Source: Bacteroidota bacterium (GTDB taxonomy: Bacteria > Bacteroidota > Bacteroidia > Cytophagales > Cyclobacteriaceae). From it: a stretch of 9,274 bases of DNA. A model generated the notes under the pieces. The model worked only from the letters and a program-made list of their open reading frames with translations. It ran no database searches and had not been told where the DNA came from. Below, piece after piece: positions 1 through 8,072 of this stretch. The translations under genes were made by a program, and so were the position numbers. Positions within the stretch are counted from its first letter, which is position 1. The number at the start of each line of letters is the position of its first letter. The stretch lies in contig JAPUIM010000506.1 of NCBI GenBank assembly GCA_027297025.1, positions 1 through 9,274 on the forward strand, in the 5' to 3' direction.

Positions 1-3000
1 AATCTGGTTTTCCTATATCCTCTTACATTAAAGTTGCGAACCCCATTCAATATTTGGGCTTGATAGAATTCATAATTCCCAAAATTATGACCGGCACCTA
101 CTCTTATGGCCAGGGTCAGGGGGGCTGGGAGCCGGATGGTCTGATAGAGAGAGAGGCTTCCCAAAAACCTGGTATAATCTTCGGAGGCATTGTTATTGCC
201 GGTATATCCCCTAAGATCAGTTTCAAAATATACACCACTTAAGGGCATGGCAGGGTTATTCCTGGTGTCATAGCTGAATTGCAAAATACCCCCGGTATAG
301 GTTTTGAACTTGAAGAAATTACTGGAAAGTGTATCACTAAAATCTAATATGAACCGGTCTTCTCCATCATATTCTTCTTCCGCTTCAAATCCCTGCCAGT
401 GGAAACCAAATCCGAATTCTGCTTTTTTGCCCAACCGTCTGGATAGAATAGTTTCAGTAGAGTATAAAGTGAATTGGGTGCGATAGTAATCAATGGCTAC
501 GTCGACATTGGTCACCTGATCAATATTCTGTATATACCGGGAATCATTACCAAATCCGAAAAAGTTTGAGGTGAAGCTGGGGGCAAAGGCATCCAGGTTG
601 AACAGAACATCCCATTTTCCGAATACCCCGGTAAACCGTCCTTTGTACTTAAAGTCCCAGGATATGGTATTGGTCCCCAAACTTCCAAACACAAAATGGC
701 TGCTGCGAAAGGGATCCTTCCTAAACCCGTGCACCATAGCGAAAGTACCAGCTCCAACCGTGAACCCATCATCAGTATTATATCCAGCTATAAATAAGGG
801 CGCCACTACATCGTACAGAAATTCCTGCCTATTGTAGTGGTTTATTTCCGGATCTTTGGAAGTGCGATCACGGCTCTCGCTACCCAACTGCAAAATATTT
901 CCTTCCTTGGTATCGTAGACATGGGTTTTTTTCTTTATGCCGGCAACTTTAGAATCATCGGTAATTTTATCCTCTCCTTCACCGCCAATTACCCGCACTC
1001 TGGGGCCTTTTTTTACTGAGCCACTAATTTCAAACTCATCGTCTCCATCCAACCCAAATAATCGAATGTCTTTAGTCTCACTGGTTTTAAAGGTGCGTTC
1101 ATAAAGCAACTTTTCCCGATCCTTCTTTTTAGAGATCTTGTACATCTGTACCCGGGTGTTTTCATCGTCCAATCGTTCCACTTTGAATAGCTCCCGTTTG
1201 TGTGATCCATGCACCGTCACTTCCTTGGACAAAAACAGGTAATGCTGCAGGGCAAATTTTTTGAGGTTTTGTCGTCGGGATTTCAATTTATTGGTGATCT
1301 CTTCCCCCCGGAGGTCATAAATGGGATCAGGCCATTCACGGATAGCAGATTCGATAACCTCATCAGTCATATTTGTTTGGAGTTCCTCAACAATAGACAT
1401 CCAATCTTCCCGATCGGGCTGATTGAGAAAATCCCGGTCGAGCCATCGCGCATTGTACATAAATCCAGGGGTATTTTTGAGATCATAGTCGAATCCCTGA
1501 AATTTAGGTAGGGCCCATTTACGCTTGGCAATGCCCATCAGCAGGCCATTGTTTATGAAAAAAATCTGGTCCCGGTCACGGGGAATGGGGCGGAACATGG
1601 TGCGTTTGCCCTGATCAAAACTGGCCCATCTCCATTGGTCATCGTGCCGGTCCCAATCACCTATCAACAGATCGAACATCCTGGATTTCAGTACCCAATC
1701 CTGGTCCACATAATTGTCATTATCCTTGTGCAGTTTTTTCAACATTTTGGCAGTGGAAATGATGTCCTTTGAATTTCCAAAATTGGGTAAATCCGAAGCA
1801 TCTCCTGCCGGCCGTTCTTCATACAGGCACATGGTATTAGCAAAATCATCCCGGTAAGGGCCCAAACGGGGATCGTCAGGGACAAAAACGGCCATGGGAT
1901 TGGTATGATAAACTCCCGCTGCCTCAGCCATGGTGGGCACCACAAATGCACCATAGGGATGGGAGGCCGATATCTGGTCTTGCACCAAACCTGCAGCAAA
2001 GGTTTCTTGTAATGCCGGTGGTACCGCTTTAATGGCATATTTTTCAATGGACCTTAGGACATACTGCTTCCCATCGGAAGCCTCCAGACGCAGGGAGTTG
2101 GTTTGGAATCCTCCACCCCGTTGTATGATCTTTAACCCACCGTGCTCTGATCCGATGTCAAAAACCGGAACTGTATGCTCGGCGGCCCAAACCTGGCGAT
2201 AATTTTTTCCCAACAGCCAATGTTTGCCGGTTTTGATCAAGTACTGCTGACTGGCACTGGTAGTAACCACACTGTCCTTCAGATGATCGTATCTTTGGGC
2301 AAATTCTTCTCCACTGACGGGAGGAACAAAAGGTTTGCGCATCAATTCCTTTTCGAACAATACCTTACCGTCACCACCATCAGGTGTAATAAATTGCATA
2401 TCCACCCGGCCATCTTTATAGAAGTCGAGCCGGGCGAATCCAACCTGAGATTGAGCAAACTGTGCATATTCTTTCTTTTTCACATCGGTGGTTTTAACCC
2501 CTGCGCCACTTACGATGTAGTGGATATCATTGTTGGTGCTGTACTGTAGGGAATGTTCATGTCCTGAAGCGTGGATTACATTGGGATATTTTTCAAAGGC
2601 CTCTATCATCAACTTCCTAATCGCCTTGTATTTGGGATGATGAATGTCCTGAATATTTCCAATATAACGACGGTAGAGTGGGTAGATAGAACCAATGATG
2701 GGAAGGGGTATATATAGACTTTTATTGGCGTCAGTAAGTGGAAATAAGTGTTGTCGAAAAGTGAAATAACCCCCATGAGGGCCATAGGTGTAAATGGGGT
2801 GGTGACCTACTACAATCACTTTTTTATGAGCATTTCGCTTCAAAATATCCTCCATCCTTTCCAGTACTTCAAAGGTATTTTTGGATTCACATCCCTGTTC
2901 CTTTCTGGGTTTGTCCCATGGATGCAGCGTCCATTGAGAGTCGATAATTAAAAGGGTTATTTCCTTATTGAGTGAGATCTCAACTGGCCCACCACAGGCA

Positions 3001-3467
3001 TCTTCCGGATGGAAAATGTCGAGGCTGTCCATGTAGGCCTCTACAAACGCGGCTTGGTTTAAAATATATTTCCATCCTTTGCTACCACCTTTGGCCCAGT
3101 CGTGATTGCCGGGTATTAACACCTTGATACCGGGATAGCCCTTAAGGATGTCCAACTGACCGGTGATTGATTTTTCCGCAGCTTCCCGGTTTTTATGTCC
3201 CGGGGGAGGCATTCCCTTAGAATAAATATTATCACCCAAAAAAACCACTGCGCTGTTAGATCCAGCTCCATGTATTTGCTGTTGGAGTAGTTTGATGTTG
3301 GGAGTATTGCCGACATAGGGTTCACCGGCATCTCCAATCAAAAAAATAGTGTAAATCCGGTCCTCTTTTTTGCCGCCATTTTTGGTGCCGTTAGGGTTAT
3401 TGGAAAAGACCGAATAGGAGGAAAAGAAAAAGTTGGTTAAAAAAATTAATATAAAAAAATTCCGCAT
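1..3467 (-). CDS. Exported metallophosphoesterase / kinase-like / Omp85-type barrel fusion (C-terminus cut by window edge)
   Basis: One open frame of 1155 codons runs from the ATG at 3467 off the left edge. Residues 1-22 look like a Sec signal peptide without a lipobox. Residues 38-310 form a calcineurin-like metallophosphoesterase with GDAG (45-48), GDNIY (78-82), GNHDW (120-124), GHHPIY (221-226) and GHEH (302-305), the usual two-metal ligands. Residues about 440-660 resemble an atypical kinase: a glycine-rich RGGGFQTNSLRL (450-461), YVLRSIEK (469-476), GDWDRHDDQW (603-612) and PIPRDRDQIF (627-636). Acidic GLDGDDEF (805-812) and GGEGEDKI (828-835) follow. From about 881 the sequence alternates like a beta-barrel, with YDTRNNP near 1067 and VRGY (1148-1151), the loop-6 signature of the Omp85/BamA family. 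Barrels of this family normally continue beyond that motif, so I expect a further piece outside the window. It probably sits in the outer membrane. Phosphoesterase and barrel are well supported; the kinase reading is inference and the substrate is unknown. Confidence 0.88.
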   Translation of the reverse strand, partial: MRNFFILIFLTNFFFSSYSVFSNNPNGTKNGGKKEDRIYTIFLIGDAGEPYVGNTPNIKLLQQQIHGAGSNSAVVFLGDNIYSKGMPPPGHKNREAAEKSITGQLDILKGYPGIKVLIPGNHDWAKGGSKGWKYILNQAAFVEAYMDSLDIFHPEDACGGPVEISLNKEITLLIIDSQWTLHPWDKPRKEQGCESKNTFEVLERMEDILKRNAHKKVIVVGHHPIYTYGPHGGYFTFRQHLFPLTDANKSLYIPLPIIGSIYPLYRRYIGNIQDIHHPKYKAIRKLMIEAFEKYPNVIHASGHEHSLQYSTNNDIHYIVSGAGVKTTDVKKKEYAQFAQSQVGFARLDFYKDGRVDMQFITPDGGDGKVLFEKELMRKPFVPPVSGEEFAQRYDHLKDSVVTTSASQQYLIKTGKHWLLGKNYRQVWAAEHTVPVFDIGSEHGGLKIIQRGGGFQTNSLRLEASDGKQYVLRSIEKYAIKAVPPALQETFAAGLVQDQISASHPYGAFVVPTMAEAAGVYHTNPMAVFVPDDPRLGPYRDDFANTMCLYEERPAGDASDLPNFGNSKDIISTAKMLKKLHKDNDNYVDQDWVLKSRMFDLLIGDWDRHDDQWRWASFDQGKRTMFRPIPRDRDQIFFINNGLLMGIAKRKWALPKFQGFDYDLKNTPGFMYNARWLDRDFLNQPDREDWMSIVEELQTNMTDEVIESAIREWPDPIYDLRGEEITNKLKSRRQNLKKFALQHYLFLSKEVTVHGSHKRELFKVERLDDENTRVQMYKISKKKDREKLLYERTFKTSETKDIRLFGLDGDDEFEISGSVKKGPRVRVIGGEGEDKITDDSKVAGIKKKTHVYDTKEGNILQLGSESRDRTSKDPEINHYNRQEFLYDVVAPLFIAGYNTDDGFTVGAGTFAMVHGFRKDPFRSSHFVFGSLGTNTISWDFKYKGRFTGVFGKWDVLFNLDAFAPSFTSNFFGFGNDSRYIQNIDQVTNVDVAIDYYRTQFTLYSTETILSRRLGKKAEFGFGFHWQGFEAEEEYDGEDRFILDFSDTLSSNFFKFKTYTGGILQFSYDTRNNPAMPLSGVYFETDLRGYTGNNNASEDYTRFLGSLSLYQTIRLPAPLTLAIRVGAGHNFGNYEFYQAQILNGVRNFNVRGYRKTR

Positions 3468-3502
3468 GTGAAAACCCTCATTCTAACAATGATCTAAACT
3501 AG

Positions 3503-3533
3503 GATAAAATATAAGTAAAAGTTGAATTTTATC
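3503..3533. repeat. AT-rich inverted repeat in spacer between the propeller and phosphoesterase genes
   Basis: GATAAAAT (3503-3510) and ATTTTATC (3526-3533) are perfect 8-base inverted arms around a 15-base spacer. They lie in the 107-base gap upstream of the phosphoesterase start. The arms are AT-only except for one G-C pair and no T-run follows the hairpin, so this is not a convincing terminator. It could be an operator or chance in AT-rich DNA. I found no full match to the Bacteroidota promoter (TTG, then TAnnTTTG) in this gap. Confidence 0.3.
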
Positions 3534-3574
3534 ATAAATAGTGCTGTCAGAATGGCGACATTAGCTTTTTTACT

Positions 3575-4486
3575 TCAATTTGATTCTAAGTCCTGTTTAT
3601 ATTTGAACTCCAGGATGTAACCATCGCCGGTCCTTCCTTCACTGGCAATATACATATCCCCATTAGGTGCAAAGCATATGCCTTCGGGTTGTTTGTAGGT
3701 TTTAGGATGTAAGCGTATAAACTCTTCAATTTCAAATTCAGGATTGACCACCACTAAAACCCTGCCCACAGATGCCAGGATATAATATCGATGTTCCAAG
3801 GGATGCCAGGCAATAGCGGAAGGGGAAAAATCAGTCTGTTTTTTATCTTCAGCCTCTGTTTTAAGGAATTTCTTAATATCCTTTTTGGTAATGCTGAACA
3901 AAGGTTTATCGACAAATTGCTGTTCTTTAATTTTGAATCCGTACACCGCCTTGCCTTTAACTTTTTTTTCATCAATTTCTCCTTGACCCTTGCAGGCTAT
4001 AAGCAACAAATCCAGTTGGGGATGGTAACCCAGTCCTTCTGCATCGTTTTTTATTGATAGTGGTGTTTCAATTTTCTCTGTGGAGACTTCAGTTTCTTGT
4101 TCTGTGGAGAACTTAAATAATTGCCCGTCACTTCGCAGAACATAAGCCATATTATCAATTATTTCCACTCCTTCATAGTCGCCACTTTTATTAAACTTGA
4201 TCCTTTGTATCACTTTTTTTTCCTGGAGACTATATACATACAGTTTGCCCTCTTCGTCTTGAACACAAGCCAACATTTGTGGACCATAGTAGGAAATTCC
4301 GGATATTTCTTCCAGTTCATAACCCATAAAATATTTTTGGTCGGGTTGATCCAGATCATATCCGAATTTTGACTTGATAAAATTGGAAGAATAGGGAGGC
4401 TGTGGTTTCTTGGTCAATTGTTCACAACTGGCGCCTAGTTGAAAAGCGAGGAGTAAAAGCGGCAACAATAATTTGTGATTTTTCAT
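3575..4486 (-). CDS. SdiA-regulated (YjiK-like) beta-propeller protein, probable lipoprotein
   Basis: This 303-residue protein begins with a basic MKNHK and a leucine-rich core (6-17), followed by LGASC with Cys21. That suggests export and lipidation, although Gly rather than Leu at -3 makes the lipobox imperfect. The rest fits the SdiA-regulated family, a YjiK-like beta-propeller. Spaced glutamate motifs recur: EISGISY (60-66), YEGVEI (104-109), DAEGLGY (148-154), SPSAIAWHP in the third quarter, and QPEGICFAPNGDMYIASEG (266-284). The molecular function of the family is not settled; propeller-phytase-like or ligand-binding roles have been considered, and nothing here decides it. It lies 107 bases upstream of the phosphoesterase/barrel gene on the same strand, so co-transcription is possible. 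It is divergent from the HD-PycTM gene. The ATG at 4486 is chosen because it directly precedes the signal sequence. Confidence 0.82.
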   Translation of the reverse strand: MKNHKLLLPLLLLAFQLGASCEQLTKKPQPPYSSNFIKSKFGYDLDQPDQKYFMGYELEEISGISYYGPQMLACVQDEEGKLYVYSLQEKKVIQRIKFNKSGDYEGVEIIDNMAYVLRSDGQLFKFSTEQETEVSTEKIETPLSIKNDAEGLGYHPQLDLLLIACKGQGEIDEKKVKGKAVYGFKIKEQQFVDKPLFSITKKDIKKFLKTEAEDKKQTDFSPSAIAWHPLEHRYYILASVGRVLVVVNPEFEIEEFIRLHPKTYKQPEGICFAPNGDMYIASEGRTGDGYILEFKYKQDLESN

Positions 4487-4675
4487 GAAAAGTGACGGGA
4501 AACAGGTATCATAAAACCCTAATATCCAAAAAATTTAAACAATACTTAACCGGAAATTTAACTGGTATTATGAACATATTTATTAAATTTAGTACAAATT
4601 TTAACCAAAAGGCGGAGAATTTTGTTACAATATGAATGTGAGTTTCTGAGTTTTATAAATAAATAAAACCGGGCT
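4487..4675. promoter_or_regulatory. Divergent intergenic region, presumed to hold two promoters
   Basis: This is the longest spacer in the window (189 bases, strongly AT-rich), and both flanking genes are read outward from it. It should therefore hold a promoter for each, but this is inference from layout. TAAATTTA at 4584-4591 matches the Bacteroidota -7 consensus TAnnTTTG at all but the last base, but no TTG sits at the usual distance upstream. Directly before the plus-strand ATG the sequence is A/T-rich (ataaataaataaaacc) with no Shine-Dalgarno motif, as is common in this phylum. No clear palindrome was seen. Confidence 0.4.
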
Positions 4676-5884
4676 ATGATCGTTGATACAGATATATTAA
4701 AAAGAGTCAGTAAGTATGTAGAAGACCTATTGGAAAAGAATGTTTCTGATGTGTATACCTATCACAATTTGGGACACACCCAAGATGTGGTAGAAGCCGC
4801 CAAGCTAATTGGGGAGAAAACTGATTTAGATCAGGATGCTATGGAGGTGGTTTTATTAGCCGCTTGGTTTCACGATACCGGGTTTCACAAACACCATACT
4901 GACCATGAAGATCAAAGCAAAGAATTGGCGAAGCAATTCTTGGAAGCTGAAGAACTAGATCCCGCTAAAATAAATAGAGTGGTGGGCTGTATTGAAGCCA
5001 CCAAGATGCCTCAGAACCCTAAGTCATTGGAAGCCCAGGTGTTATGTGATGCTGACCTCTATCATCTTTCTAGCGATCAATATTTTGAAAAATGCCAGTT
5101 GATGCGCGAGGAATTCATCACCACCAAGAATAAGAAGTTCGAAGAAAGGGAATGGTTGGAAGAAAATGTAAAGTTTTTTGAGGAACATATTTATTTCACA
5201 GAATACGCACGTCAGATGTTCACTCCAAATAAGGAGAGGAACGTTAAGGGGATCAAGAAAAAGTTGAAAGCCTTGAAAAAAGATGATAAGTACCTGAAGG
5301 AATTGGAGAGGACCATTGAGAAATTAAAAGCCAAAATTGCCAAAGACAATGAACTCCGGCCGGATCGCGGAAGGGAGACCATGTTTAGGACCACCTCTAA
5401 AAATCACCTTCAATTAAGTGCGATGGCTGATAACAAGGCCAATATTATGATATCAATCAATGCCATCATCCTCTCCATTGTAGTATCGGTCTTGATTAGG
5501 AAATTCGAGGAAAGTCCATTTCTGATAGTTCCTACCTTGGTATTGACTTTGGTATGCCTGCTAACTATCGTATTTGCTATTTTGGCTACACGACCAAATG
5601 TTTCCAGGGGTACGTTTAGCAAATACGACATCATCAATAAAAAGACCAACCTGCTATTTTTTGGAAATTTTCATAGTGTGTCCCTCGATGACTATGAGTG
5701 GGGAATGAAAGAAATGTTGAAAGATGGCGATTATTTGTACAGCAGTTTGATAAGGGATATCTATTTTCTGGGGGTAGTATTAGGTAGGAAGTATAAGCTG
5801 CTGCGTATATGCTACACCCTGTTCATGTATGGGTTTGTGATTGCCGTTCTCTCGTTTATTATTGCCATCGCATTCTTTCGGTAG
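4676..5884 (+). CDS. HD-domain phosphohydrolase fused to a Pycsar-effector-like (PycTM/DUF5706) membrane domain
   Basis: This is a 402-residue, two-part protein. Residues 1-180 are an HD hydrolase: YHNLGHT (29-35), WFHDTGF (64-70) with the His66-Asp67 doublet, HTDHEDQS (74-81) and CDADLYH (124-130). These supply the expected metal-binding His/Asp set, so it is probably active on a phosphorylated or cyclic nucleotide. Residues 186-228 are charged and heptad-like, a likely coiled-coil linker. Residues 236-402 match the PycTM-type domain: FRTTSKNHLQLSAMADNKAN (237-256), hydrophobic spans 257-274 and 283-303, LLFFGNF (326-332), then a membrane span at about 379-401. In characterised Pycsar systems such domains damage the inner membrane on binding cCMP or cUMP. 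No cyclase gene is visible here, so this may be an orphan or housekeeping relative rather than a defence effector. It converges on ppk1 with 6 bases between stops. Domain calls are strong; the role is inferred. Confidence 0.87.
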   Translation: MIVDTDILKRVSKYVEDLLEKNVSDVYTYHNLGHTQDVVEAAKLIGEKTDLDQDAMEVVLLAAWFHDTGFHKHHTDHEDQSKELAKQFLEAEELDPAKINRVVGCIEATKMPQNPKSLEAQVLCDADLYHLSSDQYFEKCQLMREEFITTKNKKFEEREWLEENVKFFEEHIYFTEYARQMFTPNKERNVKGIKKKLKALKKDDKYLKELERTIEKLKAKIAKDNELRPDRGRETMFRTTSKNHLQLSAMADNKANIMISINAIILSIVVSVLIRKFEESPFLIVPTLVLTLVCLLTIVFAILATRPNVSRGTFSKYDIINKKTNLLFFGNFHSVSLDDYEWGMKEMLKDGDYLYSSLIRDIYFLGVVLGRKYKLLRICYTLFMYGFVIAVLSFIIAIAFFR

Positions 5885-5890
5885 AAATGG

Positions 5891-7975
5891 TCAATCAGTC
5901 AAGACCTGTTCTTCTTCTCTGTTTTTTAGCCATTCATAAATCTTGGTTTGGGCCCGAATGGCTGGATCTGAGGGTTTGGTAGGAACCGCAACATTATGAT
6001 TATTTTGGTCCAATAAAGTGGCTTTGACATTGTCCTTCAATTGCCACTCAATTATCTTAATGAGATCTTGTTTGAGTTTTGTATCATAAATGGGATAAAT
6101 CACTTCAATTCGGTGGTATAAATTTCTTTTCATCCAGTCAGAAGAACCCGCATATAGCTCATCCTGTCCATTGTTGTGGAACCAAAAAACCCGGGCGTGT
6201 TCTAAAAATCCATCGACCAAGCGCCTCACCTGAATGTTTTCACTTTGTCCCTCCACCCCAGGTACCAGACAACAAATTCCCCGCAAAAGCAGATCGATGG
6301 TTACTCCCAGGTTGCTTGCCTCATATAACTTATTGATCATCACTTTGTCTTCCAAATTGTTGAACTTTAGAATAATCCTACCCGGTTTATTATTCCTGGC
6401 AAAAGCAATTTCCCGGTCTATCATTTCCAAAAACCGGCTTTGTAAATTGAATTGGGAGACCAGTATATGTTTAAATTCCCCGGGATCTTTTCGCCGGTAT
6501 AGGTATTTGAATACTTTTTCCACCTCCTCCATCATTTCTGGGTGGCAGGTCAATAATCCATGGTCGGCATAAATACCGGCGGTAACTTCGTTAAAATTAC
6601 CGGTGCCTAGAAAGGAAAAATATTTGGCCTTCCCTTTCAAATCCTTTCTTTTGATCAAGGCCACTTTGGCGTGGACTTTTAAACCAGGAATACTGTAGAT
6701 AATCCTAATCCCCGCTTCCTCCATTTTTTGTGCCCATCGAATATTGTTTTCCTCATCAAATCGTGCTTTTACTTCCACAAAAACTGTTACATCTTTGCCA
6801 TTTTTAGCCGCACTAATTAAAGCGTGCGCGATCAGCGAATCTGCAGCGATTCGATAAAGGGTCACCTTAATTTCCTGAACAAATGGATCCACAGCCGCCT
6901 CATTAAAGAACCGAAGGACGTAATCGTAGCTATGATAGGGAAAGTGAAGCATATGGTCCTTTTTAGCAATTGAGTCAAAAATCGAGGGACACTGGTCCAA
7001 TTCCTTTATCTGAATTTCCGATAATCTGGGGGCTTCAAGTTGGGGCTTTAAGGGGTTTGGCAATTTCATCAGGTCGTTGAGATTGTGGTACCTTCCTCCC
7101 GGAACCAAATCGTCGCTGTTCAATTCAAAAACCTCCACTAAAAAATCGAGGAGTTGTTCGGAGATTTTATTATCATATAAAAATCGTGAGGGTACTCCAA
7201 TATTGCGTTTGGTTATTTGCTTTTTAATTTTATCTACCAAATCTCCGGAATATTCATCTTCTATATTCAAATCTGCATCCCGGTTTAGTTTTATACTGAC
7301 ACATTCCTGTATTTCATGTCCGGCAAAAACAAACTCCAAATTATTCCTGATGATGTCATCCAGGGAGATCATACAATAACAGCCGTCGAGCTGAGGTAAT
7401 GACAAAAATCTGGGAAGATTTTCCGAGGGGATGTTTAAATAGGCATATTGAACTGGTTCTTTTTTACCGGATATTTTTTTAAGTCTTAAGGCAAAATACA
7501 AGGCTCTGTTATTAAGAAAATAATTTTCCTTATGTTTTGGGTCAATGATAGCAGGTTGAAGAAATGATAATACTTTGCTTTTAAAGTAATGATCGATAAC
7601 TTTTTTATGATCAGGAGGGATATCCTGATCCCCCATGTAAATATGGATATGGTGTTCTAATAACTTTGGTAAAAGGTCCTCCCTTAGGGTCTTTCCATAT
7701 TCTTCCAATTGGGTATTTACCTTATTATGAATCTCTTTCAGGAGCTTTCCAGGCTTAATTTTTAATTGTTTGTTGATCTTTTTTTTACCGATGTCGGATA
7801 AACTTCTCACCGAAGCCACCCGGACTCTAAAAAATTCATCGAGATTAGATGAATAGATCCCCATAAATTTTAATCTTTCATACAGAGGAAGAGATGGATC
7901 CTGGGCCTCCATTAACACCCGTTGGTTAAACGAGATCCAGCTAAGATCGCGATCATAATATGTATAAGAGTCCAT
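5891..7975 (-). CDS. ppk1: Polyphosphate kinase 1
   Basis: This 694-residue protein is full length for PPK1, which reversibly transfers the ATP gamma-phosphate to inorganic polyphosphate. The N-terminal domain starts with the family's RDLSWISFNQRVL (9-21) and continues through YSSNLDEFFRVRV (41-53). Catalytic histidines are present: His435 in GLKVHAK, the position that is autophosphorylated in the E. coli enzyme, and His593 in FLEHARV, equivalent to E. coli His592. Other family blocks include FFNEAAVDPFV, VTLYRIA, FVEVKARFDEENN, FLGTGNFNE, LLRGICCLVPG and AGSSDWMKRNLYHRIE. No frameshift or missing catalytic residue is seen. The ATG at 7975 gives the standard N-terminus. It lies 106 bases downstream of the thioredoxin-like gene on the same strand and meets the HD-PycTM gene tail to tail. 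An exopolyphosphatase gene, often a partner, is not in the window. Confidence 0.97.
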   Translation of the reverse strand: MDSYTYYDRDLSWISFNQRVLMEAQDPSLPLYERLKFMGIYSSNLDEFFRVRVASVRSLSDIGKKKINKQLKIKPGKLLKEIHNKVNTQLEEYGKTLREDLLPKLLEHHIHIYMGDQDIPPDHKKVIDHYFKSKVLSFLQPAIIDPKHKENYFLNNRALYFALRLKKISGKKEPVQYAYLNIPSENLPRFLSLPQLDGCYCMISLDDIIRNNLEFVFAGHEIQECVSIKLNRDADLNIEDEYSGDLVDKIKKQITKRNIGVPSRFLYDNKISEQLLDFLVEVFELNSDDLVPGGRYHNLNDLMKLPNPLKPQLEAPRLSEIQIKELDQCPSIFDSIAKKDHMLHFPYHSYDYVLRFFNEAAVDPFVQEIKVTLYRIAADSLIAHALISAAKNGKDVTVFVEVKARFDEENNIRWAQKMEEAGIRIIYSIPGLKVHAKVALIKRKDLKGKAKYFSFLGTGNFNEVTAGIYADHGLLTCHPEMMEEVEKVFKYLYRRKDPGEFKHILVSQFNLQSRFLEMIDREIAFARNNKPGRIILKFNNLEDKVMINKLYEASNLGVTIDLLLRGICCLVPGVEGQSENIQVRRLVDGFLEHARVFWFHNNGQDELYAGSSDWMKRNLYHRIEVIYPIYDTKLKQDLIKIIEWQLKDNVKATLLDQNNHNVAVPTKPSDPAIRAQTKIYEWLKNREEEQVLTD

Positions 7976-8003
7976 GGGCTGTAGTTAGGCCAACCGATAA
8001 TCT

Positions 8004-8022
8004 AAGTGTAATATTAACACTT
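8004..8022. repeat. Short inverted repeat in the ppk1 leader
   Basis: AAGTGT (8004-8009) and ACACTT (8017-8022) are perfect 6-base arms around AATATTA. The centre is about 38 bases upstream of the ppk1 ATG, so it could be a regulator-binding site or a leader hairpin. Only six pairs form, so chance is a real alternative. No phosphate-regulator (Pho box) direct repeat was recognised nearby. Confidence 0.3.
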
Positions 8023-8072
8023 TTAGTGTCTTGGACTATTATGAGATTTTTAAATTTTATGTGGCGAGAACT

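Noticed and set aside
2175..2549. A 124-codon plus-strand open frame
   Set aside because: It lies entirely antisense to the phosphoesterase/barrel gene, whose frame is continuous and carries conserved motifs. Its own translation shows no recognisable domain.
1..3467. Possible frameshift or split gene, because several short frames cover this region
   Set aside because: Reading the minus strand codon by codon from 3467 to 3 gave no internal stop, so it is one intact frame truncated only by the window edge.
3754..4057. Open frames on both strands within the propeller protein gene
   Set aside because: Both are alternative frames of a gene whose own frame carries a signal sequence and repeated family motifs.
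4584..4591. TAAATTTA as a definite Bacteroidota -7 promoter element
   Set aside because: It matches all but the last consensus base, but no TTG element stands at the expected upstream distance and such AT-rich matches are common in this spacer.
4676..5884. A complete Pycsar anti-phage system
   Set aside because: No nucleotidyl cyclase gene is present within the window on either side of the effector-like gene, so only an effector-like fusion can be claimed.
6234..6572. A 112-codon plus-strand open frame inside ppk1
   Set aside because: It overlaps the conserved C-terminal catalytic region of PPK1 on the opposite strand and has no domain-like features.
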